Below, in pieces: positions 44,408 through 53,216 of a stretch of 64,000 nt of DNA (its first letter is position 1; the number at the start of each line of letters is the position of its first letter). Origin of the DNA: CAJINA01 sp964636125 (GTDB lineage Bacteria; Desulfobacterota; Desulfobacteria; Desulfobacterales; CAJINA01); assembly GCA_964636125.1 (NCBI GenBank), contig CAZWPX010000001.1:62001-126000 (forward strand). The letters are read 5' to 3'. The notes beneath the pieces were generated by a model that saw only the letters and a program-made list of their open reading frames with translations, was not told the origin of the DNA and ran no database searches. Both the position numbers and the translations under genes were made by a program.

Positions 44408-45481
44408 TTATTCCGGCATGTTTGGCCATTTGGTGAGCTTGCCACTGTAATTTTTTAAAGTATACTCCTTGTCGTCTTTGCCCATAATGTAGTAGTCGGG
44501 CATCAGCGGAATCTTGCCGATATTGGTGGCGATCACATACATGGGCTGGGCCAGACCGGTTGTATGGCCGCGGATGGCATCCCGGATCAGTTCGGCGCCT
44601 TTTTCGACCGTTGTCCGGAAATGATCGATGCCCGGCGCCGGTTCACAATAAAACACATAATAGGGTCGAATCCGGACCTGCAGCAGTTTCTGGTGCAGTC
44701 TGCGGAATGTTTCGGGGTCATCGTTTATCCCCTTCAGCAATACGGCCTGGTTGCCCACATTGACCCCGCAGGAAAGCAGGTCGAACACCGCCCGGGCCGT
44801 ATCGTCAGTTATCTCCTTGGGATGGTTGCACTGGGTGTTTATCCACAGGGGGATTTTGTGGTACGGGTTGAGAATTTTTTTCAGACCCGGCGTAATCCGC
44901 TGGGGTAAAACGATCGGGGTGCGCGTTCCGAACCGGATCATTTCAAGATGATCGAACTCGCGCAGTTTGCGAATCAGGAATTCGATTTTCTCATCGGAGA
45001 GAATGAAGGGGTCTCCGCCGGTGATCAGGACATCCCGCACCTCTTTGTGCTTTTTTATCCACGCCAGTCCTTCTTCAAGGTCCATGCGGAACGAAATATC
45101 CCGGTCGACAACCAGTTCCTTGCGGAAACAGTGCCGGCAGTAGTTGGCGCACACGTCGGTCACGGTAAAGGCCACCCGGTCGTGGTACTGCCGGGCAATA
45201 CTGTCAGGCCGGACTTCATCGGTGGCCCGGTTTTCTTTCCAGATCAGGTAGTTTTCCACACCGAACTCATTGACAGTTTCCGCCATTGAGGGCAGTACCT
45301 GCCGCCGGACCGGGCAATTGGGGTCCGTGCGATCCATCAGGGATGCAAAATAGGGGGTCGTGCCCCATTTGGTATTCAGTGTTGTTATTGCCTGCTCTTC
45401 TTCAGGGGTGACATCAATATAGTCTCGCAGGCGCTCGAGCGTATTCACGCTGTTTTGAAGTTCCTCAACCCATGCTTCCAT
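44408..45481 (-). CDS. lysine 2,3-aminomutase-family radical SAM enzyme
   Basis: 357 residues, from the ATG at 45481 with GGAGA before it (a longer form uses TTG). Radical SAM cysteines C111, C115 and C118 in V-C-A-N-Y-C-R-H-C, and a PLP lysine at ~323 in G-K-I-P-L-M-P-D-Y. The KamA residues that hold the substrate ammonium are not clearly conserved: C-E-P-A-P-G stands where C-D-L-S-M-G is expected, and A-T-N-I-G where D-A-P-G is expected. It is also ~60 residues shorter than KamA. Substrate could be lysine, glutamate or another amino acid. Confidence 0.82.
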   Translation of the reverse strand: MEAWVEELQNSVNTLERLRDYIDVTPEEEQAITTLNTKWGTTPYFASLMDRTDPNCPVRRQVLPSMAETVNEFGVENYLIWKENRATDEVRPDSIARQYHDRVAFTVTDVCANYCRHCFRKELVVDRDISFRMDLEEGLAWIKKHKEVRDVLITGGDPFILSDEKIEFLIRKLREFDHLEMIRFGTRTPIVLPQRITPGLKKILNPYHKIPLWINTQCNHPKEITDDTARAVFDLLSCGVNVGNQAVLLKGINDDPETFRRLHQKLLQVRIRPYYVFYCEPAPGIDHFRTTVEKGAELIRDAIRGHTTGLAQPMYVIATNIGKIPLMPDYYIMGKDDKEYTLKNYSGKLTKWPNMPE

Positions 45482-45580
45482 CAATTATCTCCTTGCCATT
45501 ACTGTTTAGATCTCTTTCGTCACTTCAAACTCACCCGTTATTGAAACTCCTTTGGTGTTCCGGTGGAGAGGCCGGTCAAG

Positions 45581-46891
45581 TTAGCGACTGAGATACTTGC
45601 TGTGCTCTCTGGGCGTCACATGGGTACGGTGTTCTTCCCAGTCGCTCACCTTAAGGGCCATATAGTTTTCATAAATGCGCGGTCCCAGCGTCTTTTTAAG
45701 GAACTGGCTCCGTTCGGCCTCAACCAGGGCTTCATACATGCATTTCGGCAGGAACCGCTTGTCCCAGACCTTCATCTTCCAGCTTCTCCGGTAGGTGCTG
45801 CCCGAAATAGCCGGTCCACAGGTCAGGCCCTGCCGGATGCCTTCGAGCCCCATGGCAATCAACACCGCGATCTGCAGGTAGGGATTGCCGCAGGGGTCCG
45901 GGCTGCGCAGTTCCAGGCGGGTTCCTTGAGGCGTGAGAGCGTGGGGAATCCTGACCATGGAACTGCGGTTGCTGAAACCCCAGTTCCGGACAACCGGTGC
46001 TTCCCGCTCAATGACATAGGCCTTGTACGAATTGAACGTGGACGCCATGATGATGGAGGTTTCCCGCGCATATTTTAAGATTCCGGCGATAAACTGGCGG
46101 GCAATGCTGCCGATGTTTTTCTCAGCCGCGGCGTCATAAAATACATTGTTCCCCTCCCGGTCCTGCATGGAAAGATGTATGTGAAACGCGTTGCGGTTAT
46201 ACCCGTCGAATGGCTTGGGCATGAACGCGGCATGATAACCGAACTCGGTAGCCACTTTCTGGGTCACATAGTTGAACAATACGGTCCGGTCCGCCCCATT
46301 GAGCGGGTCGGTGCATACCAGATTGATTTCGTGTTGGGAAGGCGTCACTTCATGGTGAGATTTTTCAAATGCAATGCCGCACGCATTTAAAACGGTAATA
46401 ATCCGGTTACGTACCGCCTCCCCCTTGTCGTGGGGGCTGGCCTGAAAATAGCCGCCGCGGTCTGTGTGCGCATGTTCATCGAAGGTATCCCCCTGCAGGA
46501 GGAAAAATTCATGTTCCGGTCCCACGGTGAACGTATAGCCAAATTCCTCTTTGGCCTTGGCCAGGACATTCTCAAGCAAGGCGCGCGGATCGGCCAGGGC
46601 GCGCAGCCCCTCCTCGTTGTAGACATCCCCGACAAAGAAACCGACCTTCTCATCGGCGAATTGTACCAGGCGGAAACTCTCTTTGACCGGTTTCAGGATT
46701 CGGTCGCTCTTTTCCACCGCGGCAAAGCCCGGGATGGAACTACCGTCAAATCCAATGCCGGTTTCGCAAATGGATTCCATGTTTTCCGGATTTACCGGAA
46801 GGCTCATGATCCTGCCATGAAGATCCGTAAAAAAGATTTTGGTGGCATCCGCCTGTCTCAACATCTCCAGTGTTTCTTGAAAATCACCCAT
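45581..46891 (-). CDS. glnA: glutamine synthetase family protein
   Basis: 436 residues. The N-terminal beta-Grasp domain (F-F-T-D-L-H-G-R-I-M) leads into the catalytic domain: G-P-E-H-E-F-F-L-L (metal Glu), H-H-E-V-T-P-S-Q-H-E, N-A-F-H-I-H-L-S-M, and R-L-E-L-R-S-P-D-P. The tail lacks the NLYDLPP-type adenylylation loop of the regulated GS-I-beta enzymes. The motif set suits a genuine glutamine synthetase, but amide-forming relatives (for polyamines or related amines) cannot be excluded. It is monocistronic. Confidence 0.82.
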   Translation of the reverse strand: MGDFQETLEMLRQADATKIFFTDLHGRIMSLPVNPENMESICETGIGFDGSSIPGFAAVEKSDRILKPVKESFRLVQFADEKVGFFVGDVYNEEGLRALADPRALLENVLAKAKEEFGYTFTVGPEHEFFLLQGDTFDEHAHTDRGGYFQASPHDKGEAVRNRIITVLNACGIAFEKSHHEVTPSQHEINLVCTDPLNGADRTVLFNYVTQKVATEFGYHAAFMPKPFDGYNRNAFHIHLSMQDREGNNVFYDAAAEKNIGSIARQFIAGILKYARETSIIMASTFNSYKAYVIEREAPVVRNWGFSNRSSMVRIPHALTPQGTRLELRSPDPCGNPYLQIAVLIAMGLEGIRQGLTCGPAISGSTYRRSWKMKVWDKRFLPKCMYEALVEAERSQFLKKTLGPRIYENYMALKVSDWEEHRTHVTPREHSKYLSR

Positions 46892-47038
46892 CGCGGTATC
46901 CTTGTCTCCCTCCCAGGTTCAACTGGCTTTTGGTATTGCTGGTTTTTAAGGGCCTGCTTAATTTGCCCTGCGCAATATCGCACAATTCTGATGCCCATAA
47001 CAGTCAAACTTTAAAAATGCAAATAAATTGAGAAATGT

Positions 47039-48112
47039 TTAAGACGCCTGGGTGGATTTTGGAAAGTGTGTCAGGTAAGCGAACCTTTGAATGTCCAGAT
47101 TGCTCAAACCCGCAGCCCTGGCCCAGTCAACGGCCTGCCGGTATTCTTTGTAGGTAATCCGGCGGGCGATCTCGGGATATTTCGAGGCCTTGAACGCCGG
47201 TGTGTATTGGGCCATGAGATTCACATAGGTGTCCTTTGGCAGGTTGTGTGCGATCCAATCGATGACCGCCCTGGTCCCGCTGATATTGTTGGGCATTATC
47301 AGGTGGCGGATCATCAAGCCCCGGTGCACCAGTCCGTCCGCACCGGGGCGGGCGACGCCCACCTGGCGGTGCATTTCAAGGAGGGCCGACTGGGTGTCCT
47401 CAACATATGAATGTGCCCCGGATGAATATTTGGCAGCCATGCGGTTGTCTGCATATTTGAAATCCGGCAGGTAGATATCAACGATGCCATCGAGTATTTT
47501 CAGGATCGCCAACCGTTCCCAGCCACAGGTGTTGTATACGAGGGGTACTCGCAATCCTCCGGCCGCGGCTTTGTCCACGGCGAGCAGGATGTGGGGGGCA
47601 TAGTGCGTCGGGGTTACAAAATTGATGTTGGGGCAGCCTTTCGCCTGCAGGGACAGCATCATCTTGGCAAAATTTTCGATCTGCTGGGCATGGCCATCCC
47701 CGCCCTGACTGGTCTCCCAGTTAATACAAAACACACATCGCAGCCCACAGTTGGTTAGAAAGATAGTGCCGGAACCGTTGCTGCCCACCAGGGGTCGTTC
47801 CTCTCCGAAATGGGGGTAAAAATCTGAAATTTCCAGTTGTGCGCCGGCCCCGCAAAAACCTTTTTGCCCCTTTAATTTGTTCACCCCGCACAAACGCGGA
47901 CACAGGTCGCAGTTTTCCATGCGGGCCCAGAGATATTCGCCGCGCTGTCGCAATTCGCCACTTTTATGCAGCTTTAAATAGCCCGGCTCTAAAGGCGGCC
48001 CGGCTATCTCCGACCGGTCCCCGAAGCAGCTGCCATTGATGGTGGGTGCCAGGCCTGCCATGAGTGTGTAGAGTGCTGATTTAATTATTTCTCGGCGGGT
48101 GGTCAGTTTCAT
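47039..48112 (-). CDS. radical SAM protein with possible Tat signal
   Basis: 357 residues from the ATG at 48112 (AGGAG at 8 bases). The N-terminus M-K-L-T-T-R-R-E-I-I-K-S followed by a hydrophobic run resembles a twin-arginine signal. Cysteine pairs C-D-L-C-P-R-L-C and the radical SAM C-G-L-R-C-V-F-C (~155) are seen, and the fold resembles the PflA-related proteins often called glycyl radical activating-like. An exported radical SAM enzyme would be unusual, and the twin arginine could equally sit in a cytosolic N-terminus. Target protein unknown. Confidence 0.75.
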   Translation of the reverse strand: MKLTTRREIIKSALYTLMAGLAPTINGSCFGDRSEIAGPPLEPGYLKLHKSGELRQRGEYLWARMENCDLCPRLCGVNKLKGQKGFCGAGAQLEISDFYPHFGEERPLVGSNGSGTIFLTNCGLRCVFCINWETSQGGDGHAQQIENFAKMMLSLQAKGCPNINFVTPTHYAPHILLAVDKAAAGGLRVPLVYNTCGWERLAILKILDGIVDIYLPDFKYADNRMAAKYSSGAHSYVEDTQSALLEMHRQVGVARPGADGLVHRGLMIRHLIMPNNISGTRAVIDWIAHNLPKDTYVNLMAQYTPAFKASKYPEIARRITYKEYRQAVDWARAAGLSNLDIQRFAYLTHFPKSTQAS

Positions 48113-48227
48113 TTTTGAAACTCCTGTGGAAAGCATAGAAATCTGATCTTGCAAAGTCAACTATTAACGGCTTAGCCGGGGTTTGCTATGGTGATTTTGG
48201 TTATTAATTACGTCAACGTTAAGTTGC

Positions 48228-48256
48228 TTGACAAGTTGACTCTCTTTGGCTATAAG
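48228..48256 (+). promoter_or_regulatory. sigma-70-type promoter for degV
   Basis: TTGACA at 48228-48233 and TATAAG at 48251-48256, with a 17-base spacer. It lies ~150 bases before the degV start codon, leaving a leader of about 145 bases in which I see no hairpin of note. Confidence 0.6.
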
Positions 48257-48406
48257 TTTGCGGATTATGCGATAAGGGTCTGATATGTTGAGTCAAATTT
48301 ATCGAATGAATGCGGCTCAGGCCGGCCTGGTACCGTAAACAGGTTGCTGGAAGTATAAGAAATAATTAATAAGGCCGCGCGGCCTGGAAAAAAAGGGGCA
48401 TATAGA

Positions 48407-49270
48407 ATGGCAGAAAAAATAGGATTTGTTTGCGACAGCACCGCCGATTTCCCACCCGGTTTGGCGAGGAAGCTTCGGATTCACACCCTGCCGGTGCATA
48501 TCATGGTTGGGGCAAAAGATCATCTTCACGGCATTTCCATCAGCAACGCCGAGGTAATCAAAAAACTGCAGGACAAAAAGGACGTGTCGACCAAACCGTT
48601 CTATCCATTCGAGTGTGCTGACTATTATGAGAAACTCCTCGGCAGATATGACAAGATTGTTTCTTGCCACCTTTCAACGGAATTGTCCGGTTGCTATAAA
48701 AGTGCTGTCAATGCTCGCAACCTGCTGTTCAGTGAAGATGCTGCCCGGGTAAAGGTTCTGGATCTCGGCAGTGTTTCGGTAAGTCTGGGGCTGGTGGTCA
48801 AAAAGGCCGTTGAACTGCTCAAGGCGGACAGCAACCTTGAGACCATCGAGAAGAGGCTTGCCCCCTATAAAAAACATGCCTTTATGGGATTTACGGTCGA
48901 CAATCTGAAATACCTCAAAAAGGGCGGGCGGGTCAGTGCCTTCTCAGCGTTTGTTGGTGGCATGCTGGATATAAAACCAATCATTAACCTGGACAATGCC
49001 AAACTGGTTCCCATTGAAAAACACCGGGGTAAGAAGCCGGCCCTGAAAAGACTGGTCACCATGGCTGCAGAAAAAATCCGGCAGTACAACGGTAACTGCA
49101 GCGTTTGGCTGGCCTATGCCGGGAATAAGGCCGAAGCGTTGATCACACGGGATAAACTCGCTGCCCGCACAGGTAGAAGGGTGGAGGAGATGCAGTTGGC
49201 TGAGGTGGGTGCAACCATCTCTGTCCATACGGGCCCGGGGAGTGTGTGTATTGCCGTGGCCCCCAACTAG
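48407..49270 (+). CDS. DegV family protein (fatty-acid binding)
   Basis: 287 residues, the normal length. N-terminal F-V-C-D-S-T-A-D-F-P, H-L-S-T-E-L-S-G-C-Y-K-S, and C-terminal H-T-G-P-G-S-V-C-I-A-V match the family, which binds a fatty acid for the FakA kinase or acts independently. No fakA is nearby. A GGGG-rich ribosome site precedes the ATG. Confidence 0.88.
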   Translation: MAEKIGFVCDSTADFPPGLARKLRIHTLPVHIMVGAKDHLHGISISNAEVIKKLQDKKDVSTKPFYPFECADYYEKLLGRYDKIVSCHLSTELSGCYKSAVNARNLLFSEDAARVKVLDLGSVSVSLGLVVKKAVELLKADSNLETIEKRLAPYKKHAFMGFTVDNLKYLKKGGRVSAFSAFVGGMLDIKPIINLDNAKLVPIEKHRGKKPALKRLVTMAAEKIRQYNGNCSVWLAYAGNKAEALITRDKLAARTGRRVEEMQLAEVGATISVHTGPGSVCIAVAPN

Positions 49271-49447
49271 CCCGGATATTTCCCAATTTCTGCGTCCGAC
49301 CCAAATTTCAATCCTCCAAATACCCAGTGTATTCCTGCGGTTATGACCCACTGCAGGAAACATGTTAGAGGGAAATCCCGCCTATCGGGGAAATTTTCGC
49401 TGTCCTAGAACTTAAAGAAACTCTTCCATTTATGGACGGACACTGGT
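49271..49447. repeat. palindromic repeat element, copy 4
   Basis: TTTCTGCGTCCGACCC and GTGTATTCCTGCGG align with the internal parts of the 25106 and 34583 copies. The right end CCATTTATGGACGGACACTG matches their terminal repeat. The left terminal repeat is degraded (CCCGGATATTTCCC). It starts at the degV stop. Confidence 0.5.
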
Positions 49448-49498
49448 TGATTCCACAGGCGGCCTCGCGCATCCGGCTGGAAGATGCTGCGCTTGTGA

Positions 49499-50224
49499 TC
49501 AACGCGGGACAGAGCCGATAAGCGTGCGGGTTTTTTCTATCAGGGCTTTAATACTTGTCTTATCGTAATCGGAGATGTCGATCGGGGGGTGGATGGTCAT
49601 AACCGCCCGTCCCGGGAAAAGGGCGGTGGACCGGGTCGGCAGGATTTCCCGGGTACCGGAAATGGTTACCGGCAGGATGGGCAGTTTGAGATCGAGTGCC
49701 ATCCGGAAAGCGCCTTTTTTGAATCTTCCCAGGCTTCTGTCCCGGCTGCGGGTACCTTCCGGGAAAAAGATGACCGAAGTCCCGTTGACGATTTTGCTTT
49801 TGGCTTCATCCAGAGAGCGCAGTGCTGCCTCCGTGTTTGACCGGTCGATAAAAATGTGGCCGATCTTTTCACAGGCAATTCCCAGGGCGGGTACCTTGCG
49901 CAGCTCCTGTTTCATGACCCATTTGAAATCGATGCCCAGCCAGCCGTAAAGCACGAATATGTCGTACTGGCTCTGGTGATTGGATACAATAACATAGGAT
50001 TGGGTTTTGTCGATGTGTGCTTTTCCCCGGACATTTACCAGGATAGGTGTGGCACCGCTGTTCAAACGAGCCCAGAGAACGCCGAAAATGCTGGCGGCCC
50101 GGGGGCCCAGCAAGGCGGCGCAGCCAATGGCCAGGGAGCCGCACAAAAATGTGGTGCAAACCAGAAAAGGTCCGAAGATCAGCCATTTATAAGGTTGATA
50201 GAGTACACGGAGAAACAGTTCCAT
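49499..50224 (-). CDS. plsC: 1-acyl-sn-glycerol-3-phosphate acyltransferase
   Basis: 241 residues. The H-x4-D motif is N-H-Q-S-Q-Y-D (His83, Asp88) and the F-P-E-G-T-R-S block lies at ~154-160, both diagnostic. An N-terminal hydrophobic stretch anchors it to the inner membrane. It acylates lysophosphatidic acid to phosphatidic acid. It is preceded 8 bases earlier by a gene for a DNA-binding-like protein, probably co-transcribed. Confidence 0.9.
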   Translation of the reverse strand: MELFLRVLYQPYKWLIFGPFLVCTTFLCGSLAIGCAALLGPRAASIFGVLWARLNSGATPILVNVRGKAHIDKTQSYVIVSNHQSQYDIFVLYGWLGIDFKWVMKQELRKVPALGIACEKIGHIFIDRSNTEAALRSLDEAKSKIVNGTSVIFFPEGTRSRDRSLGRFKKGAFRMALDLKLPILPVTISGTREILPTRSTALFPGRAVMTIHPPIDISDYDKTSIKALIEKTRTLIGSVPR

Positions 50225-50232
50225 GGTTATGC

Positions 50233-50718
50233 CTATATCTTATCCTTGATTTCATTCCAGAAGGCTTCGACCCCTTCTTTCCAGCCTTGCAAAAACATCC
50301 GGACAAATTCGTTGGACTTGGCCGTGCCTTCTGGTGCAATCAGCTGCAGTTCCCTGTCCGAGGCGAACAGGGTCATGAAATAGTCTCCCATGACTTCATT
50401 GCGTTGGGGGTCTTTTTCAGGGAGCCACCTCAAGGCATACTGCAGTTCTTCATAGTGAGCGGACCGGGCCCATTTAACCCCTTCTTTTTTACCCAGTTCA
50501 GAGCTTTCACTCTGGGATTCAGCCTTTTCCTGGCGCAGTCGTTCGACGATGGCTCCCATGTCGATGTTGCTGCGCATCCGTTGCTGGAACTCCTCCTTGC
50601 GCTGGATCATTGAGGAGACGGCCATTTGGAAGATCTTGGAAAAATTGAAGGATTCACGCCACTCGGTCATTTTTTGGTGTAGTTCATCCGGGACGCTGAC
50701 GGTGATCTTCTTGGCCAT
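50233..50718 (-). CDS. ribbon-helix-helix-like protein of unknown function
   Basis: 161 residues from the ATG at 50718, with GGGAGG before it. The N-terminal ~45 residues (K-K-I-T-V-S-V-P-D-E-L-H-Q-K-M…F-S-K-I-F-Q-M-A-V-S-S-M-I) have the beta strand and two helices of a ribbon-helix-helix DNA binder. The remaining helical ~110 residues are unassigned, with charged runs. It could be a transcription factor or antitoxin-like. It is upstream of plsC in the same operon. Confidence 0.6.
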   Translation of the reverse strand: MAKKITVSVPDELHQKMTEWRESFNFSKIFQMAVSSMIQRKEEFQQRMRSNIDMGAIVERLRQEKAESQSESSELGKKEGVKWARSAHYEELQYALRWLPEKDPQRNEVMGDYFMTLFASDRELQLIAPEGTAKSNEFVRMFLQGWKEGVEAFWNEIKDKI

Positions 50719-50960
50719 TTGACACCTCCCGCTGTGTTTGGGGCGTATTCTTGAAAGAGTATGTATATTCATTGGTAGGGCGTGTCAAGAGGGGCTATAC
50801 GCTGCTGCTGGTGTTAGCGGCCGTATTCATACTGCCCTTTGAAACCTGGTCCTCAGCGTCAGATCAGAGAAAATTGGCTATGCCGTGAAAAATTGGGGAC
50901 AGTGCCTTTTATAAGGCCGGCCACAGCGGGGTCCTTTGGCCCGGCACGTCGCTGTGGACA

Positions 50961-51515
50961 TCAGCTACGGAGTTTTATTTCATATGCCATGGCAATGAAT
51001 ACTGTGGCAAAAGGCTGGGTCAGCAGGGTTCCCAGCAGGGTGGAGCCGCCGAGGGTAACCACCCCGATAAACAAAGCCGCCACAACAATATTGTCCACCA
51101 TGCTGCCGGTGGTGGTCATGCGATAACTTTCCTTGATGGCCGCCATAAGGGGCAGCTGCTGATCGGTCATCAGGGGCTGCAGGTAGAGGCAGACATAGGC
51201 GATCAGGCAGGCCAGGGCGACGCCGGGGATGATCAGGAGCGTGTAACCGATAAACACGATTATAAAGGCCAGAATGCTGAAGCCCAGCAGGGGCAGGAAA
51301 AGATGCAGCTGGGAAAAGATATCCTGCAGCCGGGGCTCGCGTTTTTCCCTGACTAGCAGGACCATGGCATGCGTATATCCGGCCGAGGCAACCGGGGCCA
51401 GCAGGCCGAAGGAGAGGGCACTGACCACAAGCAGCACCAGGGTTAACAGAATCAGCGGGACGATATTTTCCAGGGTGAGGTTGAATGTCGCTTCAATGAG
51501 CTGTTTAAAATCCAT
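50961..51515 (-). CDS. integral membrane protein, unknown
   Basis: 184 residues with four or five hydrophobic helices (around 17-40, 72-95, 98-116 and 143-172). Its pattern resembles DUF975/glycerophosphodiesterase-type membrane domains, such as P-L-L-G-F-S-I-L-A-F-I-I-V-F-I-G. GGAGG lies before the ATG. A lone gene; function not known. Confidence 0.6.
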   Translation of the reverse strand: MDFKQLIEATFNLTLENIVPLILLTLVLLVVSALSFGLLAPVASAGYTHAMVLLVREKREPRLQDIFSQLHLFLPLLGFSILAFIIVFIGYTLLIIPGVALACLIAYVCLYLQPLMTDQQLPLMAAIKESYRMTTTGSMVDNIVVAALFIGVVTLGGSTLLGTLLTQPFATVFIAMAYEIKLRS

Positions 51516-51569
51516 ATGTGGCCTCCACTCGCAGCAGGATCAGGGTCGCGCCCGAAGGATCGGGCCTCC

Positions 51570-51633
51570 CGGTTTCTGCGTCCGGGTAAAATTTAAGCCT
51601 TCCTTGACCTGAGACCAAATTGGGCATCCTGAC
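51570..51633. repeat. fragment of the ~140-bp palindromic repeat
   Basis: TTTCTGCGTCCGGGTAAAAT and the following AAGCCTTCCTTGACC match the interior of the 49271 and 25106 copies. Neither terminal repeat is left. The rest of the 51516-51844 gap shows only the terminator at 51793. Confidence 0.35.
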
Positions 51634-51792
51634 ATAGCCTCTATGGGGCTGGCGTTATACTTGACCAGGTTTTCAGGCCGGATTCCAGCGGTCGTGGCCG
51701 ATTGACAGGCATCATAATCGAATCAGTAAAAAAATCAACCGGTCATTGATTTTGGAGCGCGCGTGTCTTAGGTTATCCGGCAGGATGAGAAC

Positions 51793-51816
51793 GGCGCCGG
51801 ATTCCGGCGCTTTTTT
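51793..51816 (+). terminator. intrinsic terminator in the ppiC leader
   Basis: GCGCCGG-ATT-CCGGCGC followed by TTTTTT, 28 bases before the ppiC start codon. No gene precedes it on this strand, so it either ends a short untranslated RNA or attenuates ppiC. Confidence 0.6.
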
Positions 51817-51844
51817 ATGCAAATTATATAAAGGAGTTTTTGAC

Positions 51845-52126
51845 ATGGCGAAAGCAGAAGCCCGGCATATTCTGGTTGATAAGAAAGAAGATTGTGAAGC
51901 TCTCATTGAAAAAATCAAGGCTGGCGAAGATTTTGGCGATCTTGCCAAGCAGCATTCCAAGTGCCCTTCCGGACAGCGCGGCGGAGACCTCGGCGAGTTC
52001 GGCCCCGGCATGATGGTCCCGGAATTCGACAAAGTTGTTTTCAGCGCGGAAGTGGGGGTTGCCCAGGGTCCGGTTAAAACAGATTTTGGTTATCATGTGC
52101 TGGAAGTGACCAGTCGCACGGACTAG
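51845..52126 (+). CDS. ppiC: PpiC-type peptidyl-prolyl isomerase (parvulin)
   Basis: 93 residues from the ATG at 51845 (AAGGAG upstream). The whole protein is one parvulin domain: A-R-H-I-L-V, F-G-D-L-A-K-Q-H-S-K-C-P-S-G, G-G-D-L-G-E-F-G, and G-Y-H-V-L-E-V. It has no signal peptide, so it is a free cytosolic prolyl isomerase like E. coli PpiC. The strong terminator in the leader suggests regulated expression. Confidence 0.9.
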   Translation: MAKAEARHILVDKKEDCEALIEKIKAGEDFGDLAKQHSKCPSGQRGGDLGEFGPGMMVPEFDKVVFSAEVGVAQGPVKTDFGYHVLEVTSRTD

Positions 52127-52270
52127 GGTTGTGCCTCGCAAATAAGGTAAATAACTGTTGCGAGAGTCGTCTGCAGGCCAGGACTTTCCTGGCCTGTGGG
52201 GGGATTCTTCATCGTTAGCGGCCTTAAAAATAACAGGCTAAATTCAACGCGTTCAACCTCCAGGCCCTGT

Positions 52271-53002
52271 TCAGGGGTCAATCGTTACCGGGTCCTCAAA
52301 ACCGGGATGACATACTTCTACAACGACCACTCGGTCTGTTGCGACTTTCCAGCGAACATCAACATCATATACTCTTGTGCCGTATATCCGGTCCGGATTG
52401 TTGCGGCCGGTATAGGCCGGTCGGGGGTCCAGGGCCAGCATCTGCTCGAGCAAGGCAGTAATACCCGGCGTTGTGCCGGCCTCAAGCTGTTTGCAGGCCG
52501 CCCTGGCTTGCGGGCTGAAGGCCACGCTGAAGGCTGCCTCTGGAGCATTGGAGGCATAGCCGCCCCGGGCATCGGCAATGCCGTCGGCATAGGGCAGGTA
52601 GGGTTTGATATCAAAAACCGGGGTTCCATCCAGAAGGTCTGCCCCGCTGAGTTCCAGTGTCAGCCGCTTGCCTTCCCGGACTATCTTTTCAAGTTTGAGC
52701 ACTGACAGGCCGATGGGGTTCGGGCGGAAATTCGATCGGGAAGCAAAAACCCCGACCCTGCGGTTTCCGCCCAGTCGCGGCGGCCTTACCGTCGGTTGCC
52801 ACTTCCTTTTTTCAATGGCGTGAAAGGCGTAAATCAGCCAGACGTGCGAAAAGGATTCCAGGCCGACCAGCGCTTCGGCGACGTTGTAAGGCGGCCAGAG
52901 CACCAGGCTGGCCCGGGCCGCGGGAACCAGGCCGGGTTGCCGCGGGATGCCGAATTTTTCTTTAAAGCAGGAGTGCAGGGTGCCGATGGGTTCAAGGTTC
53001 AT
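52271..53002 (-). CDS. trmO: tRNA (N6-threonylcarbamoyladenosine37-N6)-methyltransferase
   Basis: 243 residues. The UPF0066/TsaA-like motifs are visible: I-G-T-L-H-S-C-F-K-E-K-F-G-I-P-R-Q, G-L-E-S-F-S-H-V-W-L-I-Y, and V-G-V-F-A-S-R-S-N-F-R-P-N-P-I-G-L-S. TrmO methylates t6A37 of tRNA-Thr using SAM. The last third (C-terminal helical region) is ordinary. It follows the Nudix remnant on the same strand. Confidence 0.92.
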   Translation of the reverse strand: MNLEPIGTLHSCFKEKFGIPRQPGLVPAARASLVLWPPYNVAEALVGLESFSHVWLIYAFHAIEKRKWQPTVRPPRLGGNRRVGVFASRSNFRPNPIGLSVLKLEKIVREGKRLTLELSGADLLDGTPVFDIKPYLPYADGIADARGGYASNAPEAAFSVAFSPQARAACKQLEAGTTPGITALLEQMLALDPRPAYTGRNNPDRIYGTRVYDVDVRWKVATDRVVVVEVCHPGFEDPVTIDP

Positions 53003-53062
53003 TTTTTCGCTACCAGGGTCTCGTCTTCTCTTTTTCAGGAACTTTTACCCCAACCTTGGGGT

Positions 53063-53212
53063 TTACAGGCCGGCGTCCTGCACCTGTTGGAGGTGCTGCT
53101 GGGCCATGAACAGTCCGGCGATGGTTTTTGCATCCCGGATGCGTCCTGCGCGCACCAGGGTAAAGACCCGGCCCCGGTACCGTTCGCTGGTGCTGTTGAC
53201 TGTGGCGGACAT
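53063..53212 (-). pseudogene. Nudix hydrolase remnant with central deletion
   Basis: 49-codon ORF. R-Y-R-G-R-V-F-T-L-V matches the start of ADP-ribose pyrophosphatase-type Nudix enzymes, and I-R-D-A-K-T-I-A-G-L matches their C-terminal end, but the two are directly joined by R-A-G-R. The central ~110-130 residues, including the Nudix box, are missing, so no hydrolase activity is expected. The frame is intact and there is a 4-base gap from the TPR gene, so it may still be translated. Alternatively it is a genuine miniprotein with chance resemblance. Confidence 0.45.
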
Positions 53213-53216
53213 AGCG

